Assembly: GCF_036865545.1 (NCBI RefSeq)
Contig: NZ_CP142208.1
Location: 620,001-684,000, forward strand
Length of the DNA stretch: 64,000 nt
Reading direction: 5' to 3'
Source: Erwinia sp. E_sp_B01_1
GTDB lineage: Bacteria; Pseudomonadota; Gammaproteobacteria; Enterobacterales; Enterobacteriaceae
The notes under the pieces are model-generated. The model saw only the letters and a list, made by a program, of their open reading frames with translations. It was not told the origin of the DNA and ran no database searches. A program made the position numbers and the translations under genes. How positions within the stretch are numbered: the stretch's first letter is position 1; each line of letters starts with the position of its first letter. This document shows, one piece after another, positions 24,851 to 35,400 of this stretch.

Positions 24851-24937
24851 TGGTGCGAAGAGAGGGACTTGAACCCTCACGTCCGTTAAGACACTAACAC
24901 CTGAAGCTAGCGCGTCTACCAATTCCGCCACCTTCGC
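24851..24937 (-). tRNA. leuQ: tRNA-Leu, anticodon CAG (first in operon)
   Basis: First of three tandem copies, directly behind the operon promoter at 24981-25008. A short palindrome ATACAGTTAAACTGTAT (24948-24964) lies in the leader and may guide processing. Confidence 0.96.
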
Positions 24938-24980
24938 ATACCTTCAATACAGTTAAACTGTATTGCAACCACGGAGGCGC

Positions 24981-25008
24981 ATTCTAGAGATTTTCCAGGG
25001 GACGTCAA
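24981..25008 (-). promoter_or_regulatory. Promoter of the tRNA-Leu operon
   Basis: On the minus strand TTGACG (25008-25003) and TAGAAT (24986-24981) are 16 bases apart, followed by a GCGCC discriminator typical of stringently controlled stable RNA promoters. Confidence 0.85.
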
Positions 25009-25092
25009 CAGTTATTTAGCCTGCCTGCAACGATCGCTGTAAAAAGCAGCGTTCTCCAGGCCCGGTTGAGGAATCAGGAACTTGCTGGCGGA

Positions 25093-25118
25093 AAAGGCGG
25101 TGATTGCTCACCGCCTTT
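25093..25118 (-). terminator. Terminator after rsmC
   Basis: Perfect 11-base arms (AAAGGCGGTGA and its complement) with a TTGC loop just beyond the rsmC stop; on the minus strand the hairpin ends in TTTT. Confidence 0.85.
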
Positions 25119-25122
25119 AGCA

Positions 25123-26157
25123 TTAGCGTTTGGCTTTAGCCGCGCGCTGCAATACGGCACGGTAAACTTTGAAGCGGCCATTTTGCAGCAGCACTTCATG
25201 GCTGCCAAAGGTCTCGTCCAGTACCTGCGGATAAGGCAGGAAGGCGTTGGCTACGATACGCAGCTCTCCGCCCATATTCAGATGCTTCGCCGCGCCGCGA
25301 ATCAATGTCTGAGCGGCATCCAGACTGGTCTGCATACCATCGTGGAATGGCGGGTTAGAAATGATCATGTCATAACGGCCATTCACTTCGGAATAGACGT
25401 TGCTGGCAAACACTTCCCCCTGCAGATCGTTGGCTGCCAGGGTGGCTTTACTGGCTTCCACTGCGGCGGCATTGACGTCGGTCATAAACAGGCGAACCTT
25501 CGGTGAGAAGCTCGCCAGCATGGCGGACAACACGCCAGCACCACAGCCGATATCCAGCACTTTGCCTTTCATATGCGGTTGTAACGTTGAGAGCAACAGG
25601 TTGCTGCCGGCATCCAGGCCATCGCGGCTGAACACGCCTGGCAGCGTTTTGATGGTCAGATTGCCCAACGGATACTCATCCCACCAGGCTTGCTCGTTAA
25701 AGGCAGGCTGGCTGTCCAGGCGGCCATGGTAGAGGCCACAGCGGCGGGCGCTGTCAATCTTGTTCAGCGTTGACCAGGTCGCCAGCATCTGCTCTGCACT
25801 GCGCACGCCGCTGCGGTTTTCACCCACTACAAACAGGTCGGTGCCGACAGGCATCAGCGATAGCAGGTTTTCCAGCTGGAACTGCGCTTCAGGTTTGTTC
25901 TTTGGCCAGAAATAGACCAGGGTATCGCATCCGGCTACGTCTTCCGCAGTCGCCACCAGTCCGTACCGGGCATTCTCACCCATAGCAGGGTTGAGGATCT
26001 GCCAGTGATGATATTGTTGGGTATGCACCCGACTCAATGCGGTGTCCAGTTGGGCGGGCAGGTCATCCTGCAGATCGCCAGCAAACAGTACGCGGCGTTG
26101 AGAAAATTCATCACTGTGGCGCAGTATCACTTCACTGGCCGGGCTAAATGCAGACAT
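25123..26157 (-). CDS. rsmC: 16S rRNA (guanine1207-N2)-methyltransferase RsmC, 344 aa
   Basis: RsmC methylates G1207 in the 30S subunit. It has the two-domain layout of the family: a degenerate N-terminal methyltransferase-like half and an active C-terminal half with [15 protein letters not shown] (SAM site) and SNPPFHDG (catalytic NPPF). ATG 26157 follows AAGGAG and gives the family length (E. coli 343 aa); the frame upstream to 26313 has no ribosome site. Divergent from holD as in E. coli. Confidence 0.97.
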   Translation of the reverse strand: MSAFSPASEVILRHSDEFSQRRVLFAGDLQDDLPAQLDTALSRVHTQQYHHWQILNPAMGENARYGLVATAEDVAGCDTLVYFWPKNKPEAQFQLENLLSLMPVGTDLFVVGENRSGVRSAEQMLATWSTLNKIDSARRCGLYHGRLDSQPAFNEQAWWDEYPLGNLTIKTLPGVFSRDGLDAGSNLLLSTLQPHMKGKVLDIGCGAGVLSAMLASFSPKVRLFMTDVNAAAVEASKATLAANDLQGEVFASNVYSEVNGRYDMIISNPPFHDGMQTSLDAAQTLIRGAAKHLNMGGELRIVANAFLPYPQVLDETFGSHEVLLQNGRFKVYRAVLQRAAKAKR

Positions 26158-26337
26158 CGGTGGCTCCTTACGAATCAGAGCGGCGATTATACCCAAATTA
26201 GCCAGAGTTGCAGCAAAGCCCGCAGAGATCCGCTGATTCCTTGTGGAGAGGGTGCAAAGCAGGGGCTGGCCTGGTGGCGCAGACCTGATGGGTTTGCTAG
26301 CATAGCTGCGCAATCGGGCGATCAGACGGGAAAAAAG

Positions 26338-26757
26338 ATGTCCTCCAGACGTGACTGGTTATTAGATCAAATGGGCATTACGCAGTACACACTGCGGCGT
26401 CCGCGTGCCTTGCATGGCGAGGTTGCGGTTTCACTGCCGGAACAGACGCGCCTGCTGATTGTGGCTGAAGTGCCCCCGCTGCTGACGGATCCGTTGATCG
26501 GCGATGTGCTGCGCTCAATGCGGATGCGTGAACATGAAGTGGTCGTGCTTACCCCGGATCAACTGGCCATGTTGCCAGAAGAGACCCGTTGTGCTGCCTG
26601 GTGTCTGGGTATTGACCCACCTCCGGCACTGAACGGATCGCAGATCGCTTCGCCTGTTCTTGCGGAGCTCTACCATAATGCCAGTGCCAAACGTGCGCTG
26701 TGGCAGCAGATCTCCCACTATGAATCAGATTTCTTTACTGACCCCGCAAGACCTTGA
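26338..26757 (+). CDS. holD: DNA polymerase III psi subunit HolD, 139 aa
   Basis: HolD links the clamp-loader complex to chi (HolC) and single-stranded DNA-binding protein. [20 protein letters not shown] at the start and [19 protein letters not shown] at the end are the conserved ends of HolD; E. coli HolD is 137 aa. ATG 26338 is set by the family N-terminus and by the AAAAAAG upstream. It overlaps rimI by 38 bases, as in other enterobacteria. Confidence 0.96.
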   Translation: MSSRRDWLLDQMGITQYTLRRPRALHGEVAVSLPEQTRLLIVAEVPPLLTDPLIGDVLRSMRMREHEVVVLTPDQLAMLPEETRCAAWCLGIDPPPALNGSQIASPVLAELYHNASAKRALWQQISHYESDFFTDPARP

Positions 26758-27160
26758 GCGTGCTTTCCTTATTGAGCAGCGTAGCCACGCTTTTCCCTGG
26801 ACTGAAAAAACCTTTGCCAGTAATCAGGGCGAACGTTACCTGAACTACCAGCTCAGGGTGGATGAACAGCTGGCTGGCTTTGCCATCACTCAGGTGGTGC
26901 TGGACGAAGCCACGCTGTTTAACCTGGCGGTGGATCCAGATTTCCAGCGCCGGGGAATTGGGCGGCAATTGTTGCAGCACGTGATCGTCGAACTGGAGAG
27001 CCGTGGCATCCAGACTTTATGGCTGGAAGTGCGGGCCTCAAACCGTCCGGCTATCGCGCTGTATGAGCAGTTAGATTTCAACGAAGTGTCGGTACGCCGT
27101 AATTACTATCCTACGGCGGACGGCAAAGAAGATGCCATTATTATGGCCCTGACCCTGTAA
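26720..27160 (+). CDS. rimI: Ribosomal protein S18-alanine N-acetyltransferase RimI, 146 aa
   Basis: A GNAT enzyme that acetylates the N-terminus of ribosomal protein S18. Landmarks are HAFPWTEKTFASNQGERYLN, the acetyl-CoA loop DFQRRGIGRQLL, WLEVRASNRPAIALYE and RRNYYPTADGKEDAIIM. ATG 26720 gives the E. coli-like start MNQIS; it lies inside holD, so translation is probably coupled. Confidence 0.97.
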   Translation: MNQISLLTPQDLERAFLIEQRSHAFPWTEKTFASNQGERYLNYQLRVDEQLAGFAITQVVLDEATLFNLAVDPDFQRRGIGRQLLQHVIVELESRGIQTLWLEVRASNRPAIALYEQLDFNEVSVRRNYYPTADGKEDAIIMALTL

Positions 27161-27174
27161 GGACTGAGTAAAAG

Positions 27175-27855
27175 ATGCTTAAAGACTGGGATTGGATCTT
27201 ATTTGACGCTGACGATACGTTGTTTCACTTTGATGCGTTTGCCGGTTTACAGCGTCTGTTTCAGCAGTACGATGTGGCCTTCACCACGGATGATTACGAC
27301 GATTATCAGGCGGTAAACAAGCCACTGTGGGTGGATTATCAGAACGGGGCAATCACCGCATTGCAGCTCCAGCATCAGCGCTTTGAAGGCTGGGCGGATA
27401 AGCTGAACGTGACGCCGCTGGATCTCAATGCGGGTTTCCTCTCGGCCATGGCTGAGCTTTGCGTCCCTCTGGCAGGCGCGGTGAACCTTCTCAACGTGCT
27501 GAAAGGTAATGTGAAGATGGGCATCATCACCAACGGGTTTACCGCGTTGCAGCAGGCCCGTCTTAAGCGCACCGGTTTCCTGGAGTACTTTGATCTGCTG
27601 GTGATCTCTGAACAGGTAGGCCATGCCAAACCGCACCCGGCCATCTTTGACTACGCTCTGAATAAAATGGGCAACCCCTCGCGTGAGCGGGTGATGATGG
27701 TAGGGGATAATCCTGACTCTGACATTCTTGGCGGGATTAACGCTGGCCTGGCTACCTGCTGGCTGAACGCGGATAACCGCCCGCGACCGGAGGGTATCAA
27801 GCCCGCCTGGCAGGTAAAAACGTTACAGGAACTGGAAGAGATTCTTATTTCTTAA
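27175..27855 (+). CDS. yjjG: HAD-type house-cleaning nucleotidase YjjG, 226 aa
   Basis: YjjG dephosphorylates noncanonical pyrimidine monophosphates and dUMP, keeping them out of DNA. The HAD motifs are clear: [13 protein letters not shown] (motif I), [10 protein letters not shown] (motif II), [13 protein letters not shown] (Lys, motif III) and [11 protein letters not shown] (motif IV). The length equals E. coli YjjG (225 aa). It is 14 bases after rimI, in the same operon. In E. coli the next gene is prfC; here the T6SS locus follows instead. Confidence 0.96.
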   Translation: MLKDWDWILFDADDTLFHFDAFAGLQRLFQQYDVAFTTDDYDDYQAVNKPLWVDYQNGAITALQLQHQRFEGWADKLNVTPLDLNAGFLSAMAELCVPLAGAVNLLNVLKGNVKMGIITNGFTALQQARLKRTGFLEYFDLLVISEQVGHAKPHPAIFDYALNKMGNPSRERVMMVGDNPDSDILGGINAGLATCWLNADNRPRPEGIKPAWQVKTLQELEEILIS

Positions 27856-28805
27856 GTTTGCCATTTTTAGTCTTTTTTATCGTGTGAACCGCGTTATGCC
27901 AGCATAATTTGCTGGCAACTCCGCTTTAATTACCCACCCCGTAAAATTAAATCCTGTAGACCCCGATCTCAAAAATCCCCCGCTAAAAACACCGCTTTTA
28001 CAGTACCAATAGATAATTTTGTTTTATGATATTTGGTTATTAATAAAATACTTTAAATAACCAATTTGCATATAAAAGTTAAAAAATAGTCACCACCGGT
28101 ATAATGGCACAGCAAAAAAGGGTCAATACAGGTAAATTTCGCTTAAAATTTTTACATTAGATAATTTTACGTAAAGAGCGCGCTTTCCCACAGCGTTGAA
28201 TAATCGGAAAGACTCTGTAAACTTGCCGAAAATTTCACTATCAACTGTAACCTGAACCCCGGGCGGATTGCGTTAGCTCCAGCTCGTGCGGTAGCTATGG
28301 CAGCGATGTAAATTATAAGTTGTTATTATACAGGTAATTAAGTGTGTTTTTTTTACAGAAACGAGTAACTGATTTGCGGAGCGTGTGTTGTTTCAGGAAT
28401 TTAATTTGTTCAAATTAATTCATTCCTCAAGGCAGGATATCGTGAAGGGATTTATCAGGTGAAAGGAAGTCGACCGCGTTTCTGCTCGTTCAGGGTGCAA
28501 AATTGTCGGAATATCGATCATGTTGCTTCACAATTAACTTGCTAACCAAGCCAGATTTTCTTTCCCCCTGGTTTGATGATGCCTGTTTTGCGTTCCAGGC
28601 TGTGAAGCGTGCTTCCGGTTATGAGACCGAGCCTGCTCGCCAGAGCTGTGCTTAAGGCTGGTCCAGTTCAGCCGCATTTCATTATCCCCCGTTCAGAAAT
28701 GCGTTTCACGTAGCTTTAGTAGCTTGACCCCCTCTCTGTTTAGTACATGCGTATTGTTGAGTTTTCATACGCGCCTTTAGTTAAAAAAACCTCATGAGGA
28801 TTATG
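27856..28805. other. Long AT-rich gap between yjjG and the T6SS locus
   Basis: About 950 bases without a convincing gene on either strand. A GCCAGCA/TGCTGGC hairpin at 27898-27916 may end the yjjG transcript, although no T-run follows. The middle (28000-28180) is very AT-rich with many A- and T-tracts, as expected for H-NS-bound DNA. The T6SS promoter is presumably near the right end, but I see no clear -35/-10 pair and no good sigma-54 site. Confidence 0.5.
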
Positions 28806-29327
28806 GTGAACATTCGAATCGCATTAAGTCTGCTTTTTGTTATGACCGTTGCAGGATGTAAAGCGCCACCGCCAGCAATGACGGATGACACGATCGTTTC
28901 CAGCACTGTAGATGGCGTCACCCTGACTTACCGTCATGCTGTTCAGCCACCTGCGACCTTTACGCCGGTGAATGAAGAGTATCGCGCGCTGTACGGTGCC
29001 TCTGTTATGACCCGTCCGGATTTCGGCGGCAAGCTGGTCAGTTATCTGGATAACGGTAAGCCTTACACCGTGCTGGGTACTGTAGAAAACAACTGGTTTG
29101 CGATTGCCGAACAGGGTGAAGAGCAGATGATGGGTTACGTTCCTTTGCGCGCCGTGGTAAAGAGCGATCTTTACACCAAAACGGTGAAAGCCGACTCCCG
29201 CCGCAAGCGCGTCCGTGCTGCTGCGAAAAAACCTGCGTTGCAGCTGGCGACAGCAAAGCCTGCCAGAACAGCAACAGCGGAACCTGGATCATCGACTGAT
29301 AACGTGCTGATGGCCGCATCAATATGA
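28806..29327 (+). CDS. T6SS-associated lipoprotein with an SH3-like domain, about 173 aa
   Basis: The first gene of the T6SS cluster. A signal sequence ends in TVAGC, so the mature protein would be lipidated. A bacterial SH3-like domain follows (LDNGKPYTVLGTVENNWFAI to MMGYVPLRAVV), then a basic Lys/Arg/Ala-rich tail. GTG 28806 has TGAGGA five bases upstream and gives a short n-region; ATG 28794 and ATG 28803 in the same frame are alternatives. The stop overlaps tssJ (ATGA). It may bind peptidoglycan near the TssJLM complex; that role is inferred. Confidence 0.75.
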   Translation: MNIRIALSLLFVMTVAGCKAPPPAMTDDTIVSSTVDGVTLTYRHAVQPPATFTPVNEEYRALYGASVMTRPDFGGKLVSYLDNGKPYTVLGTVENNWFAIAEQGEEQMMGYVPLRAVVKSDLYTKTVKADSRRKRVRAAAKKPALQLATAKPARTATAEPGSSTDNVLMAASI

Positions 29328-29830
29328 ACAGATACTCATTTTTGCGCCTGAGCCTTCAGGCGCTTTTGCTGATCGCAGCCAGCCTGATGGCTGGCTGCAG
29401 TTCTTCTTCACACCGCGATACCGCTCACTACGACCTGGTCTTCCAGGCGCATCCGCAGATCAACGACGGTGCCCCACTGAAAGTGCGGGTGATGTTGCTG
29501 AAATCGGATGCGGACTTCATGTCTGCCGACTTTTACTCGCTGCAAAATTCCGCGACAACGCTGCTGGGCAGCAATCTGATCAACAACGAACAGTTCTTCC
29601 TGATGCCGGGACAGCTAAACAAAGTCCTGAGGGGACAGAGCACTTCAGAGGCCCGTTACATCGGTATTCTCGCGGAGTATCAGTCGCTTGATGGCAAAAA
29701 ATGGCGGATCTCCTTGCCGCTGCCGGTCTCCCGTGAGCGCCATTTCTATAACTTCTGGCAGGGATCACCGGACGAACTGAAAGCCGACATCATCGCGGAT
29801 ATCAGCGGGTTGCGCCCCGTCACTGAGTGA
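29324..29830 (+). CDS. tssJ: T6SS outer-membrane lipoprotein TssJ, 168 aa
   Basis: TssJ anchors the membrane complex at the outer membrane and binds the periplasmic end of TssM. The lipobox SLMAGCSSS follows a signal helix, and the body has the transthyretin-like TssJ pattern (LVFQAHPQINDGAPLKVRV, LLKSDADFMSADFYSL, GILAEYQSLDGKKWR). It overlaps the SH3 lipoprotein gene by four bases and is followed by tssK after 25 bases. Confidence 0.93.
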   Translation: MNRYSFLRLSLQALLLIAASLMAGCSSSSHRDTAHYDLVFQAHPQINDGAPLKVRVMLLKSDADFMSADFYSLQNSATTLLGSNLINNEQFFLMPGQLNKVLRGQSTSEARYIGILAEYQSLDGKKWRISLPLPVSRERHFYNFWQGSPDELKADIIADISGLRPVTE

Positions 29831-29855
29831 GCAGAGCCTGACAACGGAAGCCATT

Positions 29856-31199
29856 ATGAATAAAGCAGAAAAAGTGGTCTGGACCGAGGGGATGTTCCTG
29901 CGTCCACACCATTTCCAGCAGTCAGAGAGCTACCAGCAAAGCACTCTCCGTAACTGGGGAATGAGCCAGCGGCCTTATCTCTGGGGCTTTCTGGATTACG
30001 AAATCGACGAAGCGATGTTGCGTCAGGGAAAAATTGCCCTGAGCGCCGCCAGTGGGCTGCTACCCGACGGCACCTTTTTCTCGTTTCGCGATGCGCGTAA
30101 CGGGCCGCCTCCGCTGGCGATCCCGGATAACCAGGGCAATGAAAAAGTGGTGCTGGCGCTGCCTGCCTGCCGTAATGGCCGTGAAGAGGTGATTTTCAGT
30201 GAAGCCACCGACTCGCTGGCTCGCTACGTCACCTTTGAGCAGGAAGTGGATGACTTTAATGCGCTTTCGGTTGGCCAGGCGACGGTACAGTTTGGCAAGC
30301 TCCGTCTGCGTCTGATGCTGGAAAGCGAGCTTTCTGCTGAATGGACGGCGATGGCTGTGGTACGGGTGATGGAAAAACGTAATGACAGTCAGGTTCGCCT
30401 CGACAGCAGCTACATTCCGCCGATGCTTAACTGTGTGGCGCATCACCAGTTGTCCGACTATCTCAGCGACATGGCCGGGTTACTGGAACAGCGCAGCAGG
30501 CAAATCGGTCAGCGGCTGCAACAGCCGGGCCGTTTTAATACCGCCGATATGGTCGACTTTATGCTGCTGGCGCTGGTGAACCAGCACTTCGGCAAGGTCA
30601 GTCACCTTAAAAACTTGCCGCTACTGCACCCGGAACAGCTCTTCTCAACCTGGCTGGCGTTTGCCAGCGAGCTGACCACCTGGACGCCACAGCGTTTCCC
30701 GGATGCCTCGCTGCCCGCTTACGATCACGACGATCTGGCCTGCTCCTTTGGCAAATTAATGCTGATGCTGCGCCAGGGGCTGTCTCAGGTGATGGAAGAA
30801 AACGCCATCCAGCTGCCGCTGACCGAAAGGTCACACGGCCTGAATGTGGCAACCGTGCCGGAAACCTCTATGATCCGCGAATTTGGTTTTGTGCTGGCCG
30901 TGCGCGCCAACGTGCCTGGCGAAGCGCTGCAAATCCATTTCCCGGCACAGATGAAAGTGGCTCCGGTAACCAAAATACGAGACCTGGTGCAGCTTCAGTT
31001 ACCTGGTATGGTCCTGCGGCCTATGCCTGTTGCGCCGCCGCAAATCCCCTGGCACACCGGCTACAGCTATTTTGAGCTGGAGAAGGGCAGTGAGCTGTGG
31101 CAGGAGATGGAGAAATCCGGCACTTTCGCCCTCCATCTGGCCGGTGATTTCCCCGGTCTGATGATGGAGTTCTGGGCTATCCGTAGCCATTCAGTCTGA
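29856..31199 (+). CDS. tssK: T6SS baseplate protein TssK, 447 aa
   Basis: TssK links the cytoplasmic baseplate to the membrane complex. The start KVVWTEGMFLRPHHFQQSE is the strongest TssK signature, and the length is usual (about 445 aa). It stands between tssJ and tssL in the canonical order. Its N-terminal domain is related to phage receptor-binding proteins. Confidence 0.97.
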   Translation: MNKAEKVVWTEGMFLRPHHFQQSESYQQSTLRNWGMSQRPYLWGFLDYEIDEAMLRQGKIALSAASGLLPDGTFFSFRDARNGPPPLAIPDNQGNEKVVLALPACRNGREEVIFSEATDSLARYVTFEQEVDDFNALSVGQATVQFGKLRLRLMLESELSAEWTAMAVVRVMEKRNDSQVRLDSSYIPPMLNCVAHHQLSDYLSDMAGLLEQRSRQIGQRLQQPGRFNTADMVDFMLLALVNQHFGKVSHLKNLPLLHPEQLFSTWLAFASELTTWTPQRFPDASLPAYDHDDLACSFGKLMLMLRQGLSQVMEENAIQLPLTERSHGLNVATVPETSMIREFGFVLAVRANVPGEALQIHFPAQMKVAPVTKIRDLVQLQLPGMVLRPMPVAPPQIPWHTGYSYFELEKGSELWQEMEKSGTFALHLAGDFPGLMMEFWAIRSHSV

Positions 31200-31216
31200 C
31201 GCAGGGAGCGAGAAAG

Positions 31217-32455
31217 ATGCAGCAACAACAGGCGTACGCTCAGGGCGATCTCTTCTCTGGCGTCAGTAATAACAACCCGCTGGTCGCGGCAGCGAATGGC
31301 TTACTCAATGCCATTCCACAGATCCGCCACTCCGTCACCCATGACGATCCTGGTGGTCTGCGCCAGCGCCTGATCGATGAAATACGGCAGTTTGAGATGA
31401 ACTGCCAGCGCGCCGGTCTGCCCTATGAGGTGATCATTGGCGCGCGCTACTGTCTTTGTACCGCACTGGATGAAGCGGCAGCCCTGACGCCCTGGGGCAG
31501 CCGTGGCGTCTGGCCCGGTCAGGGCCTGCTGGTGACCTTTCATAACGAAACCTGGGGCGGCGAAAAATTCTTTCAGCTGCTGGCCAAACTTTCGCAGAAT
31601 CCGCGTGAACAGATCGTTCTGCTGGAGCTGATCAACTACTGCCTGCAACTCGGCTTTGAAGGGCGTTATCGCGTGCTGGATAACGGTCGTTCGCAGCTTG
31701 AAACCATCAAACAGCGTTTGCTGCAGATGATCCGCTCTGTTCGTGGCGGCTACGCGCCTCCGCTCTCTCCTCATCCTGAAGATCATCCGGTTATGCGCAA
31801 ATTATGGCGGCCGGTGGTGCCTTTATGGGCCTGCGCTGCGCTGGCAGGGTTTCTTGCCTGTCTGTTCTACATCCTGCTGAACTGGCGGCTGGGCGATGCT
31901 ACCAGCCCGGTGCTGGCAGCGGTTTATCAGACGCCTTTACCGGAAGTCACCATCCACAACCCGGCGCCGCCTCCACCGGCTGCACTGAATCTGAAAGCGT
32001 TTCTCCGTCCGGAGATTGAACAGGGACTGGTCGAGGTGAAAGATCAGGCCGATCAAAGCGTGGTCACCCTCAAAGGCGATGGCCTGTTTACCTCGGCATC
32101 AACCGCCGTACGCGGTCGCTATGAAGAGGTGCTGGACCGTATTGCGCAGGCGATGAACAACGTCAATGGCCGCATTCTGGTGATTGGCTACAGCGATAAC
32201 GTGCCGATCCGCAGCGCCCGCTTCGCCTCTAACTATGAGCTTTCGCTGGCAAGGGCGCAGTCCGTTCAGGCGCGTCTGCAACAGACGTTGTCGCAACCGC
32301 AACGCGTGAAGGCGGAAGGGCGAGGGGAAACCAATCCTCTGGTGCCGAATACCACCGCAGAAAATCGCGCCCGCAATCGCCGGGTGGACATCACGCTGTT
32401 GGTTTCGCCGCAGAACACCCGCGCGGAAGTTAACGGTTTGCAGCAAGGAAACTAA
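31217..32455 (+). CDS. tssL: T6SS inner-membrane protein TssL with C-terminal OmpA-like domain, 412 aa
   Basis: Residues 20-180 are the DotU-like cytoplasmic domain (RYCLCTALDEAAALTPWG). One membrane helix follows at about residues 200-220 (LWACAALAGFLACLFYILL). The C-terminal periplasmic domain is OmpA-like, with VIGYSDNVPIRSARFASNYE and NRRVDITLL, and should bind peptidoglycan. This is the extended form of TssL; in systems with a short TssL the same job is done by TagL. Confidence 0.96.
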   Translation: MQQQQAYAQGDLFSGVSNNNPLVAAANGLLNAIPQIRHSVTHDDPGGLRQRLIDEIRQFEMNCQRAGLPYEVIIGARYCLCTALDEAAALTPWGSRGVWPGQGLLVTFHNETWGGEKFFQLLAKLSQNPREQIVLLELINYCLQLGFEGRYRVLDNGRSQLETIKQRLLQMIRSVRGGYAPPLSPHPEDHPVMRKLWRPVVPLWACAALAGFLACLFYILLNWRLGDATSPVLAAVYQTPLPEVTIHNPAPPPPAALNLKAFLRPEIEQGLVEVKDQADQSVVTLKGDGLFTSASTAVRGRYEEVLDRIAQAMNNVNGRILVIGYSDNVPIRSARFASNYELSLARAQSVQARLQQTLSQPQRVKAEGRGETNPLVPNTTAENRARNRRVDITLLVSPQNTRAEVNGLQQGN

Positions 32456-32458
32456 CGG

Positions 32459-35400
32459 ATGCTGAATATTCTTTTTGCCATCATGACCAACCGTCTGATG
32501 TGGGGCTTTATCGGCATCACCGCACTCTCCTTCATCATCTGGGTGATTGGCCCGGTGTTCTCGATCGTTGACTCGCGTCCGCTGGAGCCGGAAGTCAACC
32601 GTCAGATCAGTATTGCGCTGCTGTATGTGGCCTGGGGGCTGAGCAATCTGGTGCCGCGCCTGTATAACTCGTGGCTTAACCGCAAACTGATGGGCAGCCT
32701 GAAAACCTCGCCGGGCGAGCAGGAGCCGGGCGATCATAAGCGACTGACCAACGAAGACCCGGTGCTCTCTGAACGCTTCACCGAAGCGGCTGACATGCTC
32801 AAAAAAGCCCACTTCAGCGGAACGGGCAACAAACGCTGGACCCAGCGCTTCAGCCGCCAGTATCTGTATCAGCTACCCTGGTATGTGATCATCGGCGCGC
32901 CTGGTGCAGGCAAAACTACCGCACTGATAAATTCGGGCCTGCACTTCCCGCTGGCGGATCGCTTTGGCAAAGCCGCTCTTCGCGGGATAGGCGGCACGCG
33001 CAACTGCGACTGGTGGTTTACCAATGAAGCGGTGCTGCTGGATACCGCTGGACGCTATACCACTCAGGAAAGCGAGCAGCAGCAGGATGCCAGTGAGTGG
33101 GGCCACTTTGTCGGGCTACTGCGTAAATATCGCGGTCGCCAGCCGATCAACGGGGTGATCGTCACCGTCAGCCTCTCCGATTTGCTGACGCAGTCCGCCG
33201 AGGCCTCACGCCAGCAGGCTCTGTCGTTACGTCAGCGCCTGATGGAACTGCACGAGCAGCTGGGCATCCGCTTCCCGGTTTACGTGCTGGTGACTAAAAC
33301 GGATCTGCTTAAAGGCTTCCGCGCCTATTTTGCTAACTTCGACAAGGCGCAGCGCGATCAGGTATGGGGCTTCACCTTCCCCTGGGAACGATCAAAACTG
33401 GCCGATTTTGATCTGCTGAGCGCCTTTACTCAGGAATATGCGCTGCTTCAGCAGCGGCTGGATGCCGGTCTGCCGGATACGCTGTTACAGGAGAGTGATG
33501 GCAAAGCCAGGGCAGAAAGCTACCTCTTCCCGCAGGAGTTTGCGGCACTGCGTCCGCTGCTGAATGACTATCTGGAAACAGTGTTCAGCCGCTCCAACTT
33601 CGAAACGCAGTTCTCTCCGCGCGGTATTTACTTCGCCAGCGGTACCCAGGAAGGGCTGCCGTTTGACCGGGTGATGGGGGAGTTGAGTCGTGCGCTGCAA
33701 CTGCCACATGATCAGGGTAGCAGCGGCGGAGCCTGGGATAACGTTAACAAAGAGTCGCCGATACCTGGCAACAAAGGTCAGAGCTTCTTCCTGAAAGATC
33801 TACTGCAAAATGTCATCTTCCAGGAAGCCGGGCTGGCGGGCAGCAACCGCTGGTGGGAGCTGCGAAACCGGGCCGTACTCTGGTCCGGCTATGTGTTACT
33901 GGCCGCGGCTTTAGTCATTGCCGGGCTGCTTTGGATGACCAGCTACAACAACAACAAATCCTATCTGCAGGAAGTGCAGGCCAAAGTGCCGCAGGTGGTA
34001 AAGCTGAGCCAGAACCTGCAGGCAAATGACCTTAGCGATCTTTATGCGCTGCTGCCTTTCCTGAATGGCGTGCTGCATCTGCCGGAAAGCCAGGATTTTG
34101 ACCTCAACAGCCCGCCGCTTACCCGCCGGATGGGACTGTATCGTGGGGTTGAAGTCAGCGACGCAACCCTGGCGCTTTACCAGAAATCTCTTAAGCAACT
34201 GCTGCTGCCACAGGTTGCCCGGCTAATCACAACCTGGCTGCGCAACGACAACGGCAGCGATGCGGACTACAGCTATGAGGCGCTGAAAGCTTATCAGATG
34301 CTCTATCAGCCAAAGCATTACGATGGCAAATTCCTTCATGCCTGGCTGATGCTGAATATCCAGCGTAATCAGCCGCAAAATATTACTCAGGCGCAAATCA
34401 GCCAGCTTGAATGGCATCTCAGGCAACTGCTGGAAACGCAGATTCAGGCATCGCCTTATGCGCAGGATGATGCGCTGGTAAAGCGCGAGCAGGCGCTGAT
34501 TAATCAGATGCCGTTGTCACAGCGGGTCTATGGCCGCCTCAGACGCCTGCTGGAAAAGGATGACGGGCTGAAACCGGTATCGCTGGCTTCACTTGGCGGG
34601 CCGCAGAGCGAGCTGGTGTTTTCGCGTAAAAGTGGCAAGCCAGTCAGCGAAGGGATCCCGGGTCTGTTCACCCCGGAAGGCTACTGGAACAGCTTCGATA
34701 AAAACATCAACAGCGTCACGGATGCCCTGCATGACGACGATCGGTGGGTACTGGGCGGAGAGGTACAGGGCGAAACGAAGCAGCAGACCGATTTGGCCGT
34801 CCGTCAGCGCTATATGGCGGATTATATGCGCCAGTGGGATGGGCTGTTGCAGGATATCCAGCTGAACAACAGCGCCGATTTGTCCCAGCGGATCAACGCT
34901 GCGCGAGTGCTCTCCGGCAGCTCTTCGCCGCTGCGTAAGCTGGTGATCAATCTCAGCCACTTTCTGATGCTGGAGAAGACCGCACCTGAAGAGGCTTCGG
35001 CAAAAGGCGAGGCGGATAAGCAGGATAACAGTGCCACCCGCACGTTGACGGCGCTGTTCCGCTCCCGTCAGGCCACTACCGCTGCCAGCCAGCAGCAGCA
35101 AACGCCGGAGCAGTCAGTAACCGCTCACTTCGCACCTGTGATTGAGCTGGCGCAGCCGCTGGAGAAGGACGGCAAAACCATCGCCTTTGATGATTTCCTG
35201 AAGCAAATCGACGATCTCTACCGCTATCTGACGGCGGTGCAGGATGCCGCCAACAGCGGAATGCCGCCACCGGCGGGCGATTCAATCAGCCGTCTTCAGG
35301 CCAGCGCGGGCCGTCTGCCCGGTGCATTGCAGAACATGTTTACCAGCATGGCCGTGGGGGCCAGCAGCGACACGCAACGCCGCGATCTGGATAACGTCCG

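Noticed and set aside
24611..24937. Three identical tRNA-Leu genes as an assembly duplication
   Set aside because: The spacers between the copies differ, and a triple tRNA-Leu(CAG) operon at this place is known from E. coli.
28080..28805. Sigma-54 promoter for the T6SS operon
   Set aside because: A TGGCAC at about 28105 is not followed by TTGC at the required distance; no convincing GG/GC pair was found.
32099..32812. 237-residue minus-strand frame over tssL/tssM
   Set aside because: Shadow of two well-supported T6SS genes, with no ribosome site or recognisable domain.
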